The notes under the pieces were generated by a model. The model was not told the origin of the DNA and did not search any database. It worked only from the letters and a program-made list of their open reading frames with translations. A stretch of 64,000 nt of DNA, from positions 2,914,001 to 2,978,000 of the forward strand of contig JAGTWJ010000019.1 in assembly GCA_020064725.1 (NCBI GenBank), in the 5' to 3' direction. The translations under genes were made by a program, and so were the position numbers. The number at the start of each line of letters is the position of its first letter. Positions within the stretch are counted from its first letter, which is position 1. This document shows positions 62,120-64,000 of this stretch, piece by piece. The stretch comes from Drechslerella dactyloides (taxonomy: Eukaryota; Ascomycota; Orbiliomycetes; Orbiliales; Orbiliaceae).

Positions 62120-64000
62120 TAATGATTTTTATGGATCTATTATTTTCATACTATAACTAATATCTTTTTCTTATCTTACCAGCTGATATGCTGGCTAAAG
62201 CAAATATAGTAAATTGATATTAAATTTTAGAGATATAACAACTACAAGTGCTATTAATAAAAAAATATCTAGATTCTTCTGATAAAATTGTATTAGTTAA
62301 AAATGAAATTAATAATAAGTTTTAAAACTATATATATATTAATATTAAGTTTATAGATATTGGTTATAAAAAATAAAGCTAGAAATATCTAAAACTTTAT
62401 AATAAAAACTTATAAATACTTAAGTATCTACTAGTTTTTTTGTTTTATCATAATGATATTTTTTATTAATAAAATTAGATATTATCTATATTTTTTTTTA
62501 ATTAAATAACCTTTATCTGTTAGACTACTTTCAGATATATTTAAAAATATAAATTAAAATATATTTATAATACTATTTAAATAATGTAAAGTTGGAGCTA
62601 TATTCCTGCATACCCAATTAAAAGATAAAATTTATAAGAAAATTTTTAAAAAAAAGAATAATAATAAGATTGATTTTATGAATGATTTTGATAATAATTG
62701 GTATAATTACTTTCTAGTTGAAAATGCTACTAAGAAAACTAATAAATAGTAATATATAGGGAATTTAAAATCTAAAGATAATAAAGATGATGGTTCTAGT
62801 AAAAATTGGAAATCTAATAACAATTCAAAAAAAGAATAATGAATTTAAAGCTTTTGGTTTAAAAAACTTAAAGATTGGATAATATTTCTATTATAGTCAA
62901 TGATTATCATCTTCTGTTAATGTCTATAATATATATAACAAGTATATTAATGAAAATGAAAATATAATAGATGTGTTTTAAGATTATAAAAAAGGAGTAG
63001 TAATTATTTCTAAGAAATATAAGTTCCTAAGCAGCCACTTATTCTGGTTAAATAAAAATTATGACTAATATTTTTTATAAAAGTAGTTATCTAAGGATGT
63101 GGTAGACTATATAAATAACCAGCCAAAATTGAGATAATTAAAAACAAGCTACAAACTCTTAAGAAATACAAGTTAGATTAAAAGAAGAATATAACAAGAA
63201 TTTTAGTTAAAGTGGATTCCAAATTACCTAAGACCTTAAAGTCTATCAAACAGATAAAATTAAAGAGTAAATATTTACTTTAACCTATTTTATATTATAT
63301 TTAAATTAATAACTTTAATTATATCTCTTGTGGATAGATTCTATAGAAAAATCTATTTAAAATTATAAAGAATATAATTAAAAAATTGTGAATAAAAAGA
63401 CAACTCTAATTATTATACCTAAAAAAATTCTGGATATAAATAATTAAATTATAAAATAGAAATAATCTTTAAATTATATTATTAATATTATATAGTTTGA
63501 TAATATTGAATAGGAAAACTATAAGAGAAATATCATCTTAAGAGAAACAGGAGACTTGAAATTATTCCTTATCTGCTTTATTAGTTGTATTAATGAATAT
63601 AGTATCTATAAAATGATTTAGTACAGTAGGTTCTATCTAGTTATCTGTATTAATCTTGAATAAGTCAAAGCTTTTGAATTTATTTATGTAATTGAGCTAG
63701 AGATAATAGTCTGTTTAAAGGGAATTTTCTATACTTTCAAACTAGCTCAGATTTAAAAGAAGGTTTTGGATGTATTTAGGATATTACTAAAAGGATTCCA
63801 GATAATAGCTTTGAAGATTTAAAGTTATATACTAGAGATCTTGGTATTAGTTTCTTTGTTGCTGTTTATGTAGAAATTATGTCCTATAATATAGTTGAAA
63901 AAACTGATAAGAAGAAATTATGTAAAAAGAAAACAATAAGATCTAAAGTTACTACTTATTTCTAGGATATCTATGTTATTAAAGAGGTAGAAAGTAGGCT
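62120..64000. other. AT-rich right edge of the window
   Basis: 1.9 kb of AT-rich sequence running off the right edge, with somewhat longer A-rich (Lys/Asn-like) stretches around 62,630-62,860 that could be decayed coding sequence. No domain was recognised. Confidence 0.4.

Larger units (their letters stand above)
28871..64000. repeat. AT-rich, RIP-like repeat block
   Basis: Base composition drops abruptly to very AT-rich and stays so to the right edge, apart from transposon ends and a GC-rich island at 46,535-46,860. The transposon copies differ mainly by C-to-T and G-to-A changes, with TG or CA turned into TA and sense codons turned into TAA/TAG. That is the known signature of repeat-induced point mutation in Pezizomycotina. 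No intact gene was found in these 35 kb. Composition was judged by eye and not computed. Confidence 0.85.

Overview
The window is nuclear DNA from a filamentous ascomycete (Pezizomycotina). The evidence is compact, intron-rich genes with short (about 50-150 nt) GT-AG introns, often with CTAAC/CTGAC branch sites; a typical fungal gene set (PAC1/LIS1, BLM10, TFB1, VID27, a septation-related Uds1 protein); and a long AT-rich block of transposons carrying the C-to-T/G-to-A decay expected from RIP (repeat-induced point mutation). I cannot name the order or species.

The window has two compartments. Positions 1 to about 28,870 are gene-rich with balanced base composition. They hold eight protein genes, all rebuilt here from phase-consistent exons: a Uds1 coiled-coil protein (+, running off the left edge), PAC1/nudF (+), BLM10 proteasome activator (-), an FLVCR-like MFS transporter (+, 11 exons), a conserved acidic hypothetical protein (-), TFB1/p62 of TFIIH (+), VID27 (+), and a large universal-stress-domain protein (-). 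These are housekeeping or cell-biology genes in mixed orientation, with no sign of a metabolic cluster. The first two (septation, dynein-dependent nuclear migration) are related in theme, but nothing shows co-regulation.

From about 28,870 to the right edge the sequence is an AT-rich repeat block of about 35 kb with no intact gene. It contains eight Fot1/pogo-type DNA transposons of 1,891-1,892 bp, each flanked by TA and each with a stop-riddled transposase; one 1,087-bp non-autonomous relative built from two nearly identical 390-bp inverted arms; and four Helitron-like 3' ends with a short hairpin and CTAG terminus. The rest is low-complexity decayed sequence.

The most unusual signal is in the transposon ends. 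Every Fot1-like end has the same layout: ACGT, a 5-base subfamily tag, and a 13-base motif AAGCGAnCGnnnn present twice with a 17-bp period. The variable bases of the two motif copies change together from subfamily to subfamily, which looks like diversification of transposase-binding specificity. One element (39,218-41,109) has ends of two different subfamilies and appears to be a recombinant. Two elements of different subfamilies (29,025 and 37,121) sit in opposite orientation at the same TA of two copies of one host repeat. All exon boundaries are inferred by eye from splice signals, reading phase and family knowledge; no search or alignment program was run.
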